Assembly: GCA_010645155.1 (NCBI GenBank)
Contig: JAAGOF010000064.1
Location: 2,366,612 to 2,430,611, forward strand
Reading direction: 5' to 3'
Length of the DNA stretch: 64,000 nt
From: Tigriopus japonicus
Lineage: Eukaryota; Arthropoda; Copepoda; Harpacticoida; Harpacticidae
Part shown: piece by piece, positions 22,145-32,287 of the stretch
How the letters are laid out: every line of letters begins with the position of its first letter
How positions within the stretch are numbered: the first letter of the stretch is position 1
Program-made: the position numbers and the translations under genes
Notes under the pieces: model-generated
Told to the model about the DNA's origin: nothing
Database searches by the model: none
Seen by the model: only the letters and a program-made list of their open reading frames with translations

Positions 22145-23419
22145 CAAGAAGCACTGGAATCATGGAGTGGGAGGCTTGCGATGATAAGAATGATTCCCAG
22201 TAAGAACAATTCAATTAACCCAGATCAAGGGTTTGTTGTGCGTTGAGGTTCAGAGAATTATCACGAGATGGTGCTGATCGGCGCGTCAAATTGGAAAAAT
22301 CAGAGCGAGTCATATACATAACTTTTGAAGTCACTCATGTTTGAAATCAAGATGATATGATCTTAAAAGTTATTGTATCGTGTAGAGGGAATCATCCCCT
22401 CCCAAATCCACATATTTTGGGCTGATGAAGTTGATTTGAACTCAAATTATGGGATTCAGAAGATTCTCGTTGCCCGTCCAGGTTGAGAGATGTGAGTTTA
22501 TCCTGACAATGGTTTTGGTTGCGCAACGGGGCTTAAACAACAAAACAAACGATCAAGAATACGGGATTTAAAAATACGACATTTTTCATAGCATGTAACT
22601 CACGAGGGTAGTCTGTGAAATGCGAAAACCCTCGTTCTTCTAATCTTGGTTTTCGCATTCCACAGACCACCTTTGCGTCTTAGATGCTTTGAAAACTGCC
22701 GGATTTTATAATCCCGGATTCTTGATCCTTTGTTTTGTTATTTAAGCCCCGTTGCGCAACCAAAACCATTGTCAGGATAAACTCACATCTCTCAACCTAG
22801 ACGGGCAACGAGAATCTTCTGAATCCCATAATTTGAGTTCAAATCAACTTCATCAGCCCAAAATATGTGGATTTGGGAGGGGATGATTCCCTCTACACGA
22901 TACAATAACTTTTAAGATCATATCATCTTGATTTCAAACATGAGCGACTTCAAAAGTTATGTATATGACTCGCTCTGATTTTTCCAATTTGACGCGCGGT
23001 GATAATTCTCTGAATCTCGACGCAGAACAAGCCCTTGATCTGGGTTCTTCTGCAAATGAGAGCTTTCATATGTTGACAAGAATACGAACTTCAATTTTCA
23101 GCTCAATAGAACGTCGGAGACAAAAGTTATGCTCACTCAAAGTTCAATGCAAATCCTACCGAGAATGAATGAACTAGCCCTTTTGTGGTAATCGTTTTAC
23201 CCCAAAAGGGCGAGTTCATTCATTCTATGCTCTCTTCAGTACATAAATTTGAGAAGGCATAACTTTTCACTCCGGCATTCGATTGGGCTGAAATTTGAAA
23301 TACGTGTTCTTCTCAATGCAAGCCAGGTCTGATTTGCAGTAGAACGCAAATGGTTTGTTTCTACTGTAAATTATAATTCTCATTGCTAGCCTCCCACTCC
23401 ATGATTTCCGTGCTTCTTG
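22145..23419. mobile_element. CAAGAAGCAC-family MITE interrupted by another element
   Basis: Ends CAAGAAGCACTGGAATCATG (left) and its imperfect reverse complement ending GTGCTTCTTG (right). It is flanked by the direct repeat GGTTAAAT on the left and GTTAAAT or GGTTAAAT on the right (one G is ambiguous), so the target duplication is 7-8 bp. Comparison with the solo copy at 24349-24798 shows that 22217-23046 is an insertion into its left arm. The duplication length fits hAT-like elements, but no transposase is present to confirm this. Confidence 0.75.
22217..23046. mobile_element. 830-bp near-perfect foldback element nested in a MITE
   Basis: Begins AACCCAGATCAAGGG and ends CCCTTGATCTGGGTT. 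Both halves, about 410 bp each, are reverse complements with only scattered mismatches, right down to a centre of about 20 bp (CGAAAACC...GGTTTTCG, near 22625-22655). No open frame of note. A transcript through it would fold into a very long hairpin. Confidence 0.8.
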
Positions 23420-23693
23420 GTTAAATCAAGGACCACTGTATCACGTGGAGTGGGTTCGCGAGAATGCGCGTTACCACGTCCGTGTTAATTTTCCTGCGCG
23501 ATAGTCGGGAGTTAATGAAGAAATGCAACATAATTGGTATTAATGTCGTTTTATTTACATAACCTATGAAACAAAAGTTCACAAGGATTCAAAAAGCAAT
23601 AATTTTGATTTGTCAAAGAATTGAAATTGCGCTGTTTGATTAAATTAAGTCAAATATATTCAAATTCCTGATCCACTGACTTGCTTGGTGATT
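23420..23693. other. Spacer between MITEs
   Basis: No coding frame or repeat recognised. Confidence 0.35.
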
Positions 23694-23839
23694 TAGAGCC
23701 CGGAAAATAATTTTACTTTCATGTTGAGCAGAAATCCCAGACGTTTTGAGGAGTAAGTGGTTAGCCTCAGCTGACCCTACGCTATAAAACGTCTGGGATT
23801 TCTGCTCCACATGACAGTAAAATTATTTTCCGGGCTCTA
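23694..23839. mobile_element. Foldback MITE, CCCAGACGTTTT family, copy 1
   Basis: TAGAGCCCGGAAAATAATTT at the left is mirrored at the right (…CCGGGCTCTA). The arms continue through GCAGAAATCCCAGACGTTTT and flank a short centre with CAGCTGACCCTAC. GATT occurs on both flanks. A related, more diverged copy is at 43983-44137. Confidence 0.75.
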
Positions 23840-24348
23840 GATTGCCCACCTTATGTTCAAGACAACAAAGTTTTTGACATTGGCATTGTTAAAGAGCATT
23901 CTTCACTTTATAGAATGATTTAAATTTTCTTCTCTGTATATTTTTTCAACTTAAAGTCATTTACTTGAATCAAATTTGATTTATAAGAAATCCACAACGG
24001 AATGCCTGAATGTCTTCCTCGATTTCCTTGGTGAAATAAACAGGATCCATCCTGTATTGAACTATTAGGTTTAAGAAACCGAAGTAGAAGCATAGGGAAT
24101 GGCAAAACGTCAAGCTCTTTCAGAATAATACGGGGCGGCACTTCGTAGGTATCCATGGTTTATTTCGGAGTTGTATTTCCGTGTGAAAATAAAAGCAGTG
24201 GTAATTTGTTGGCATTTGCTCTTGCCGAGTCCTTTTTGGAAACCTTCATTGGGCAAACACAAATATAATGGGCCTTAGCATTAAAGCTGCGCAAATCCTG
24301 TTTGCTTCAGTTTTTGTGTCGGAAGATCAGCCCAAGAATGGGTTGATG
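23840..24348. other. Spacer between MITEs
   Basis: The minus-strand open frame at 23920-24156 (78 residues) has no recognised motif. Otherwise nothing seen. Confidence 0.35.
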
Positions 24349-24798
24349 CAAGAAGCACGGAAATCGTGGAGTGGGAGGCTAGCAATGAGAATCATGATTT
24401 CCAGCAGAAACGAACCATTTGCGTTCTTCTGCAAATGAGACCTGGCTTGCATTGAGAAGAACACGCATTTCAAATTTCAGCGCAATCGAATACCGGAGTG
24501 AAAAGTTATGCCTTCTCGAACTTATGTACTGAAGAGAGCATAAAATGAATGAACTCGCCCTTTTGTGGTAAAACGATTACTGCAAAAGGGCTAGTTCATT
24601 CATTCTCGGTAGGATTTGCACTGAACTTTGAGTGAGCATAACTTTTGTCTCCGACGCTTGATTGAGCTGAAAATTGAAATACATATTCTTGTCAACATAT
24701 GCAAGGTCTAATTTGCAGAAGAACGTAATTGAATTGTTCTTACTGGAAATCATTACTCTCATTATTAGCCTCCCACTCCATGATTCCAGTGCTTCTTG
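24349..24798. mobile_element. CAAGAAGCAC-family MITE, uninterrupted copy
   Basis: 450 bp foldback: CAAGAAGCACGGAAATCGTG at the left mirrored by ...CCAGTGCTTCTTG at the right, flanked by GGTTGATG and GTTGATG. The centre is a second, tighter palindrome (GAATGAACT(C/A)GCCCTTTTG and its complement). No coding capacity. It is the reference for recognising the insertion in the copy at 22145-23419. Confidence 0.8.
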
Positions 24799-24821
24799 GT
24801 TGATGGTATAGGGGACACCTA

Positions 24822-26179
24822 CAGTGTGACAATAAAGAAACGACCCCATGTGAAAAGCAGGACTACAATCATATAAATCAAGGAATATATTTCATTTAGT
24901 AACCAGTATGATCACCATTCAATTCCAACACCCTCCTGACCCTATTTTGCATTGATTCAACAAGGGTCTCCAAGGTATTAAGCTTTATGTCTGACCATGC
25001 CATTTGAAGTTGTTGCTGAAGCTGAGAAATTGTGGAGGCAGGACGCATTTCTGAGACCCTCAGTTTGAGTATTGCCCATAAATTTTCAATGGGATTCAGG
25101 TGTGGGGAGTTCCCAGGCCACTCCCCTTTCCTCCAATACCCTTGAAAATTGTCATCCAACCATTTGGTGGTGGTTTTGGCTGTGTGAGGCGGTGCACTGT
25201 CTTGCATGAAAATTGCTGACGAAGTGGCAGGCATTAATCGACGCTGAGTTAATGGGCCCCTAGTTCGGGTTCTGTCCATGGCAGGAAAGGCATATTTGGC
25301 CAATATTTCCTCCCGATAGTACTGAGCATTGACCATCCCATTTTGAGGCACAATATGCAGATCTGAGAGACCACATGGCCCAAACATGCCCCAAACCATG
25401 ACTTTTGGTGAATGCTTTACTGTCGTCTGTGGTGGAACATCGCTTGAATTCCTGGCCCAAACACGGTTACATGCTGAATTTGAGGGTGGAAACAGGAGGA
25501 AATGGCTCTCGTCAGACCACACAACCCTTTTCCAGTCTTCTAAAGTCCAATTTATCCTGTCCCTGGCAAATTTCATGCGTGCATCCTTCATCCTCTGAGT
25601 CAGGAGAGGCTTTTTCTGCTGCCGATAGGAGGTGGCGCCCAATTCAGTCTTAAAATGTAGTCTGACACACTCACGAGAGATGGGATAACCTTTTTTGGTT
25701 AACCTTGCCGCCAGTTTCCGAGTGCTCTGTCGTCTTTTTCCAATACTAAGTGAGAGCACTTGTTTCACAACGCCTGTAACAATCTTTGGCCTGCCTGACT
25801 TCGGCATGTTTCGGAGCGATTTGCCTGACACATGGCGGGCCCACCAACGTTTCACGGTGCTCAACGAGATCTTCAGACTCTTGGCTACGGATATTTGAGT
25901 CATTCCATTTTCGATCATGCCTACTATCCTGCCTCTCAGGCCTAAATCGGTGACAGGTGCCATTCCTTTGAAGTGGCCAAATCCAGAAATATAGTGTGTT
26001 ACATTTAGCACAAATACACTATGGCAATAAATGTTGAAGTCACTTTAGCCCATGAAATAATGTTCAGGAAGGATGTCTCTGGCCACTGAGTAAGTTTGTT
26101 TTCGCAACGCACCTACATTGAAGCTGTGGCATAGAAAAGCAGGAAATTTGAAGAGGGTCATTTCTTTATTGTCACACTG
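24822..26179 (-). mobile_element. Tc1/mariner transposon, apparently complete
   Basis: Terminal repeats CAGTGTGACAATAAAGAAAC (24822) and its reverse complement ending at 26179, one mismatch in about 24 bp, flanked on both sides by TA, the target duplication of this superfamily. It encloses one uninterrupted transposase gene. It is inserted within the left terminal repeat of the larger element at 24811-27895. Confidence 0.92.
24896..25963 (-). CDS. Tc1/mariner transposase, DD37E type, intact frame
   Basis: 355 residues from ATG 25963; the frame is open 16 codons further upstream but without an ATG. The N-terminus has paired helix-turn-helix motifs (ISVAKSLKISLSTVKRWW, then a GRPK-like linker, residues about 1-110). 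The catalytic triad is visible: VVWSDESHF (first Asp), MQDSAPPHTA (second Asp), HLNPIENLW (Glu). I count 37 residues between the second Asp and the Glu, so DD37E rather than the DD34E of classic Tc1. The length is normal. It cuts and pastes its own transposon at TA sites. With no stops or frameshifts and matching terminal repeats, this could be a recent, possibly active copy. Confidence 0.93.
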   Translation of the reverse strand: MAPVTDLGLRGRIVGMIENGMTQISVAKSLKISLSTVKRWWARHVSGKSLRNMPKSGRPKIVTGVVKQVLSLSIGKRRQSTRKLAARLTKKGYPISRECVRLHFKTELGATSYRQQKKPLLTQRMKDARMKFARDRINWTLEDWKRVVWSDESHFLLFPPSNSACNRVWARNSSDVPPQTTVKHSPKVMVWGMFGPCGLSDLHIVPQNGMVNAQYYREEILAKYAFPAMDRTRTRGPLTQRRLMPATSSAIFMQDSAPPHTAKTTTKWLDDNFQGYWRKGEWPGNSPHLNPIENLWAILKLRVSEMRPASTISQLQQQLQMAWSDIKLNTLETLVESMQNRVRRVLELNGDHTGY

Positions 26180-26824
26180 TACAAACAGTGAGGGTCCCTG
26201 GTGTTTGAAAGCCGCACTAGCTCATCCTTGAAAACAAACCCCTTCGTTTTACTTGACGTTGAGGACGTTTCGACCTCAGAATGTGTGATTGGGCCTGAGA
26301 CGGAGGCTCAAACTACACCAAATTGTCCCAACACCTTGTGTGCCCTTTTGAGTTCTGCCATTTTGTGTGCTGGTGTGTCGTCCTGTGCCTGGGATTGATC
26401 GTGTTTCGTGTCATTCATTTTGAAGACATCTGCCATCGATCAGAATTACTAATGCCACGATCAATTTCCCAAACCCATACCCGAGTAAACGTAACCTCAG
26501 CTCAAGAATTTGCTGTACTGAGCCTGCTTTCAGACATTTGAGGACTGGGCGTGGCTCCAAGTGAATGTGTTAGCCGATGCAGCTAACACCACTTGTGCAA
26601 AATTACGAAATAACCTACATAATCATCGGCAAGGATGGATCACCTACTTATAGAACCAATCTACCATGCAATCAGGAGTTGGACTCCTGTGCTTTGTTTT
26701 ACATCATATCATCATCTCCGGCTTGTGGTCCAACCCGTCCCATGATGCCTGATATCCTAAGGCTTGCCTTAAATTTGATGTCAATGATTGTCAATTTTTT
26801 TGTCTACATTGTGCGCTAAAAGAG

Positions 26825-27262
26825 TGAATGCCCAAAAAATAAATAAAAGGCATAAACTTTGCTAATTAACAGTTTGATGGAAATCATTTTCAGGATATTT
26901 GTCTCACTACAGTGCACTATAAAAACGGATAACTAGGTTCTGGAATAATATTTGCTACAAAGTGACAAAATATTAAATATATTTTCTTCAAGGGTCATAG
27001 TTTTCCAAAAAAATATGCCGGAAAAAAATTGATAATACCATTATTTGGTAGTTTTTGTCTGTGCACTTTTTTATCAACTATATGCTTAGTAACTTTAATG
27101 TAATGGGCTGTTTTTGGAAGCACACTGGACACTCAACTGATTTAACAATAAAAAAATTCATTTTTTACATTAAACTGCCTTGAGACAAATGTCTTGAAAA
27201 TTATTTTCATTACATTGTTATTTAGCAAAGTTTGTGCCTTATTCTATTTTTGGGGGCATTCA
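26825..27262. repeat. Imperfect inverted repeat inside the large element
   Basis: Left arm from TGAATGCCC (26825) through CATAAACTTTGCTAA to GGATATTTGTCTC (about 26910); right arm is the reverse complement (about 27178-27262, ending GGGGGCATTCA). A partly similar stretch recurs as a direct copy near 27470-27600. Probably a decayed MITE. Confidence 0.5.
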
Positions 27263-27895
27263 AAGATTCAGCACACCCTGTAAATGAAATCTTTCAGAAT
27301 CGTCCTGATATTTGTTATCCTCTATTATCGTAATAATTTGATGAATAAAAGAAGAAATTGGCAAAAACAATCTTTCATTTCCCCTCTAAAAAAATGGATT
27401 TTAAAAAGCCATGTTTAGTTGTCAGGCCAGGGGCGTACGCTGTTCATGGGCGTAAGTGTGATCTTGAATTGATCTTGAAAATGATTTACATTACATTGTT
27501 CACTCTCATAGTTTGTGTTTTACTCATTCATTGGACCATTCACACTCTTAACGCATCCTTTATATACAACTTTCAGAATCGTCTTATTTTTTATTAACTG
27601 ATCACTAGGGCTAGGGAAAAATTTTTTTTACATGAAAAATATTTTTTTTTACATTTTTTGCCAATTTTACGTGAATATAACACTTTAATTTTATTTGACA
27701 CAAAATGGCAGAACTCAAAAGGGCACACAAGGTGTTGGGACAATTTGGTTTAGTTTGAGCCTCCGTCTCAGGCCCAATCACACATTCTGAGGTCAAAACG
27801 TCCTCAACGTCAAGTAAAACGACGGGGTTTGTTTTCAAGGATGAGCAAGTGCGGCTTTCTAACACCAGGGACCCTCACTGTTTGTTGGTGTCGCC

Positions 27896-28789
27896 TAATG
27901 AAGTTTTTATTTCAACTAACTTAGAAAATGGGGAAACAAGCTGTTATTCTGTATATCAAGAAAAAGATTCGGAACGTTTGAAACTCCAATTCTCACATCT
28001 CAACTTTTATATTTTAACTTTGAAGAATTGAACCAAAAGAAATATTTTCAGAAGTGCAAACTACTACTTGACTACTTTGAATAACCGATTCTGGTCTTCT
28101 GTGGCAAGTTGGCTTGCCAATGCCACCTGGACCAAAATCTTCAAATGATACATCTACGTGCCGCAATAAGCCGATGATGCATGCACACATTTCATATGCA
28201 AAACTGAGCCCTACACCACCGGGCTGGTGAGTTTAGTGTCCAACAGTATTAGGAACCTGACCTCTCCAATGGCAATATCCAAACACATGCAATCCTTTCC
28301 GGTCAATGACTTGACAAATCCCTATTGTCCTTGGCTCGACATTCTTTCAGAATATTGGCGGTCACACATCTTCATCCGGCTTCCAGCCAACTTCCACTAA
28401 CGATGGGAACTGATGAAGGACCTGTTCAATCTGACCTACCCACTTTACTGCAGAAACCAAGATTTTCATTATCTTCCTCAGCCCCAATTGCTCATACTGT
28501 CTGTTCATCCCCTCTCCATTTTTTCATGTGCACGGAAAACAATTCATGTCAATTCATCCATGATATCGCAATTTTAATTGTCTTTTCTTGCCCTACTACC
28601 ATTTGTCAGATCAGTTTACCATGTATAAAATGATATACATTTATTTTTAACCCCATTTATACACTTTGACATGACCAAGAGTCTCAATAAAACATTGATT
28701 TGTGTTAGAATTTAGTTGAATTGGGTTGAGTTGAATTGGGTTGAGTTTGGGTATCGTTTTTGAACATTCATAAATACATTCTTTGCCTT
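27896..28789. other. Intergenic, no gene supported
   Basis: The open frame at 28325-28633 shows nothing recognisable. A short direct repeat (TTGAATTGGGTTGAG, twice) lies near 28717-28747. Confidence 0.35.
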
Positions 28790-29357
28790 TCAACTCTTGA
28801 ATGTGTTAGGGTTTTGGACACCTTGAGAAGTGTCCCTTGAATTTGTATGGTTTTCAAAATGAAGGACATTGCATTGGAAATGTGTCCATGCATTATTGGC
28901 GTATGGAGCATGCAGAGGCATCATTTGAGGAATTTGGCCTAAGTGGCCTCGGTGGATTTCAAGGTGGAGTTGGGAAGCCAAAGGTGAAGGCCATGGAAAA
29001 ACATGAGGGGAGATGAAGGTCCAGAAGAGTTGAAAATTGTTGGAAAAGAAGGGTAGTTGGTAGGCAGGCAGTCTATTGCAGATGTATCCAATCCTGGCCT
29101 GGCCTTGTTTATTGCGAGGTTGAGGTGTTTGATGAAGGAGTGTTGGGTGGTGAAGGTGAAACCCACTTAGTTAAAAACTTGATGATTTCAATCGGACTTT
29201 TGCTGATGTGGAAGGATGTGGATGGCAGACAACCTTTACAGAAAACCATGGCCTTTGTCTTTATGGTGCCGACTTGAAGGCCGTTCTTTTGGTAATAACT
29301 GTGAAGAGCATTGATGGCTTTTAGCAGTACCATTACTAAGGCCCTGCCCTGATCCAA
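28790..29357 (-). pseudogene. LINE reverse-transcriptase fragment (minus)
   Basis: Minus-strand frames at 29109-29357 and 28939-29166 together read like the part of a non-LTR reverse transcriptase after the catalytic YADD box: INALHSYYQKNGLQVGTIKTKAMVF, then FTTQHSFIKHLNLAINKAR. A frame change near 29160 separates them, and the YADD box itself is missing. A dead, truncated copy, head to head with the plus-strand fragment that follows. Confidence 0.6.
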
Positions 29358-29575
29358 GGACGTATTTTTCTAAATCTGTGCCTGATCCCATTTCCAGATC
29401 AAGAGGTGACAATTTCTTTAGCTGATGACAATTTATTTAGAGTTGCCGCTTGCAAAATTTGAAAAAGTTGCTTGACGTATGAAGCTAGATTATTAACGTA
29501 GAGTTTTGGCTTATAACCAAAAACGATACTGTCTTATCTAATTTTTGAACAAAACGAACAAGGAAGCAACTACTT

Positions 29576-30612
29576 AAAGTCGAAGGATCTTTTAGCGGCA
29601 TGTATGATGTCAAGTCAGGTGTTCCGCAAGGTTCAATTTTAGGTCCGCTCTTGTTTATTCTCTTTATTGCTCCTCTCCAGAAGTTTAGAACAAAAGCCAG
29701 TATTTCTTCATATGCTGATGATACAAAATTAGTTTGTGGAAGGAATGGGCAGGACTCGAAATGTTTAGTTGAGGACTTGGAGAAGGTCTACTCTTGGGTT
29801 GGCGAGAGTAACATGGCATTGAATGGGATGATATTCCGCACAATGACGTATGGGGCGTCAAAATTAGATGTTCCACTCAAAGACAATGGAGGTTGTGATA
29901 TTGAGCAGGTATCGTCCATGAGAGATTGGGAGTTGTCGTCCAAGATGATGGAAAGTTTGATGAGCATATCCAGTTGAAAGTGGGGAAGGCATTTCAAACG
30001 TGCGGCTGGATCTATCGCACTTTCAAGTCCAGAGATAGTATTACAATGCTAACTCTGTACAAGTCGATTGTTCAGCCGCATCTTGAATATGCCTCACCCA
30101 TTTGGGCTCCAATGAGTTCAGCAGGTTTGCAAAAGGTCGAGCAGGTCCAAAGATGTTTTAATAGGAACATCGCAGGAATGAGAGAGCTCTCGTATTGGGA
30201 GAGGCTCCAGAACTTAGGGTTGTACAGTACTCAGAGAAGGTATGAAAGGTATCTGATACTGTATGTTTTCAAGAGCATTCATGGGCTCTGTCCTAACCCA
30301 GGATTTGAGATCAGTTGTAGCGATCGTAGAGGTTTTACGTGTGCTCTGAGAGCACCTCCAAATCCTAAGGAATCAAGGCTAATTCGAACAATGAAGTCCT
30401 CCTCTCTTCTTTATCGGGCTCCTTCATTGTTCAATTTGTTGCCTATTTGCCTTCGTCGGGAATATGTAGGAGCTGATCCTCTAACAGCATTTAAGGCAGG
30501 ATTGGACAAATTTTTAAAAACTATTCCTGACCAACCCACTATACAAGGGTTGTATAGATCTGCCAACAGTAACTCATTGGTAGATCAAATTTCATATAAA
30601 CTTAATTATTGA
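29576..30612 (+). pseudogene. LINE reverse-transcriptase, 5'-truncated, frameshifted
   Basis: The first frame (29576-29977) carries SGVPQGSILGPLLFILF and the catalytic SSYADDTKLV of a non-LTR reverse transcriptase. The second frame (29926-30612) continues with DDGKFDEHIQ, YKSIVQPHLEYASPIWAP and a long C-terminal part. One base appears to be missing near 29925 (reads AGAGATTGGGAGTTG), which causes the frame change. The N-terminal half of the polymerase and the endonuclease are absent. The pattern resembles CR1/jockey-like LINEs. About 60 bp after the stop come C and A runs, perhaps the degraded 3' tail. Not functional as it stands. Confidence 0.85.
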
Positions 30613-30670
30613 AACTATAATAATGATTAACTCTCTTTACAGGGAATCCCATTCCTTGTAGCGGTATTGA

Positions 30671-30711
30671 AAAATCCGCCCCCCCCCCAAAAAAAAAAAG
30701 AAAAAAAAAAC
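30671..30711. repeat. Poly-C / poly-A tract
   Basis: A run of C followed by A runs broken by single G. Length may be unreliable in the assembly. It could be the 3' tail of the adjacent LINE. Confidence 0.6.
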
Positions 30712-31138
30712 GCGGAAGCAAGAATTTCTTGAGCTCTCAGAAAAAAACATGGGCTACTGATTTGATGACTTGGCATTAAGGAAGGAAATCTGAATGGCAA
30801 CTACTTTTGTGTACAACGCATTCTGCAATCCTGTCACAACTTAATTTGTCACGTGTTATATGAACTCGATTGACGATCCCAAAGGTCCCAAAAGTGGCCA
30901 TATGAACTCATCAGTCACGTTACAGAATTTGACGAACGTTGTTACAAAAAAATCTTGTGACAAGGCATTTTAACTGGGCCAATAAGATAAGGTTTGTTGC
31001 ATCTAAAAGTGTTGTTTTTGTTTTGTGTTTGATGCCCTCCATTTGTTATACAGTATACATAAGAAGTGATCATCCACGGATGTTATTTGAGTCAGGTCTA
31101 GACAAATTGTTAATCATTTTCATGATCTTTTTTCTAAT

Positions 31139-31446
31139 CTAGTTACTGATGGGTTTCGAGTTGGATTTTTGGCCGAGTTTTGCCAGTTTGGATTTTTAGG
31201 TCAAAAAGTTGACCCCCAACTAATCTTCTCAACTAGAGACGTCATAAAATATGGCAGCACTGCCAACTCGAAATCAAAAAGTAAAGCTACTGATGGAACT
31301 CGAAATCGAACTAGTTCGAGTGTTGCCAAATTGGTCCCTGTTTAGGTCTTCTTGAAAACGTTCAATACAACCTGCCCTAATCAACAATGATAAACTTCCG
31401 AGTAAAAAATGGCAGCACTCCCGGTTCGAAACCCATCACTAAATCT
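31139..31446. mobile_element. Imperfect foldback element, GATGGGTTTCGA ends
   Basis: Left TAGTTACTGATGGGTTTCGA (31140) and right TCGAAACCCATCACTAAATC (to about 31446) are inverted copies. Internally ATGGCAGCACT(G/C)CC occurs twice with an adjacent TTCGA or CTCGA. No coding capacity. Confidence 0.5.
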
Positions 31447-32287
31447 AGTCTTTTTTCTGAGACTGGAGTGAACCAATCCTGAGAGTGTGTCCAATTTGAC
31501 TGTGACCAGAAACAAGTTTACTCCCAGAGCTTTACATCAGAACTTGTTGATGGTTGATTGCAACAGAGCGGTCTAGGTCAACTTCAAAAGAGGCCTGCAA
31601 AATGATAGGCGGGACTGGCCCAGTATGCCGTATCTATCAATATCTGTGGTAAAGGCACCTTAAGTCGTGATCCTCTTAACCGTGTGAGATCTGCGGGTGT
31701 AGAAATCCGTTCGACTTCTATATTTCCTTGTCCCGTGGCTTGTTACATGAGAAATTAACTCGCTCAAACTCAAGATTTCAACATTTTATTAGTTATCCAT
31801 GTCGAAGACCAATTCGAAACCGTAGCTTTTGAGATCTTCAAACTAATGTTTGTAGGTGCGGCAAAACAGTGCCTTTGCAATTTTTCAACAATATTTGTTG
31901 ACTCGATTCCATTTCAAAAGAATGAAAAATGTGTTAAGACACATCACATGAATAATACAAACGTATTTCAACAATCAAAAAAACATTTAGGAGCGAAAGT
32001 ACCTGGATGAAATTTACTGCTTGATGAAAAGTTGAACGGAACAAATATTCAGTTATTGTTTGGTTTGAAAAGAGAGTACATACGAATATTTACAAAACAG
32101 CTCAAAACAATATTTCTTAATATACCCTTGTTCCTAGGATATTCGGTGTTGTAGATGTCTTTCCATGGTCGTCGTCAGAAAGGAAACGACACAAAATCGA
32201 AATTCAAGTCATTGGTAGGTCGTAGATCCGTTAAAAATTCTCAAAGAGAACTGCGCAAAGCGTTCAATGGTTTCTTTTTCTAGGCAG
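31447..32287. other. Downstream region of A1CF-like copy B
   Basis: No coding frame. It includes the likely 3' untranslated region of copy B (minus strand) with a candidate poly(A) signal at 31785-31790. Confidence 0.4.
31785..31790 (-). terminator. Candidate poly(A) signal AATAAA
   Basis: AATAAA on the minus strand, about 500 bp past the stop of copy B. Confidence 0.3.

Larger units (their letters stand above)
24811..27895. mobile_element. Large terminal-inverted-repeat element, split by a Tc1 insertion
   Basis: The left end GGGGACACC (24811-24819) continues after the Tc1 element as CAAACAGTGAGGGTCCCTGG at 26182 and runs to about 26385. The right end is the reverse complement (about 27690 to 27895, ending GGTGTCGCC). 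The inverted arms match over about 200 bp with few differences. The interior (26386-27690) has no transposase-like frame but contains a second inverted repeat (26825-27262). A non-autonomous element or a deletion derivative; flanks are TA-rich and no clear target duplication was found. Confidence 0.65.
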
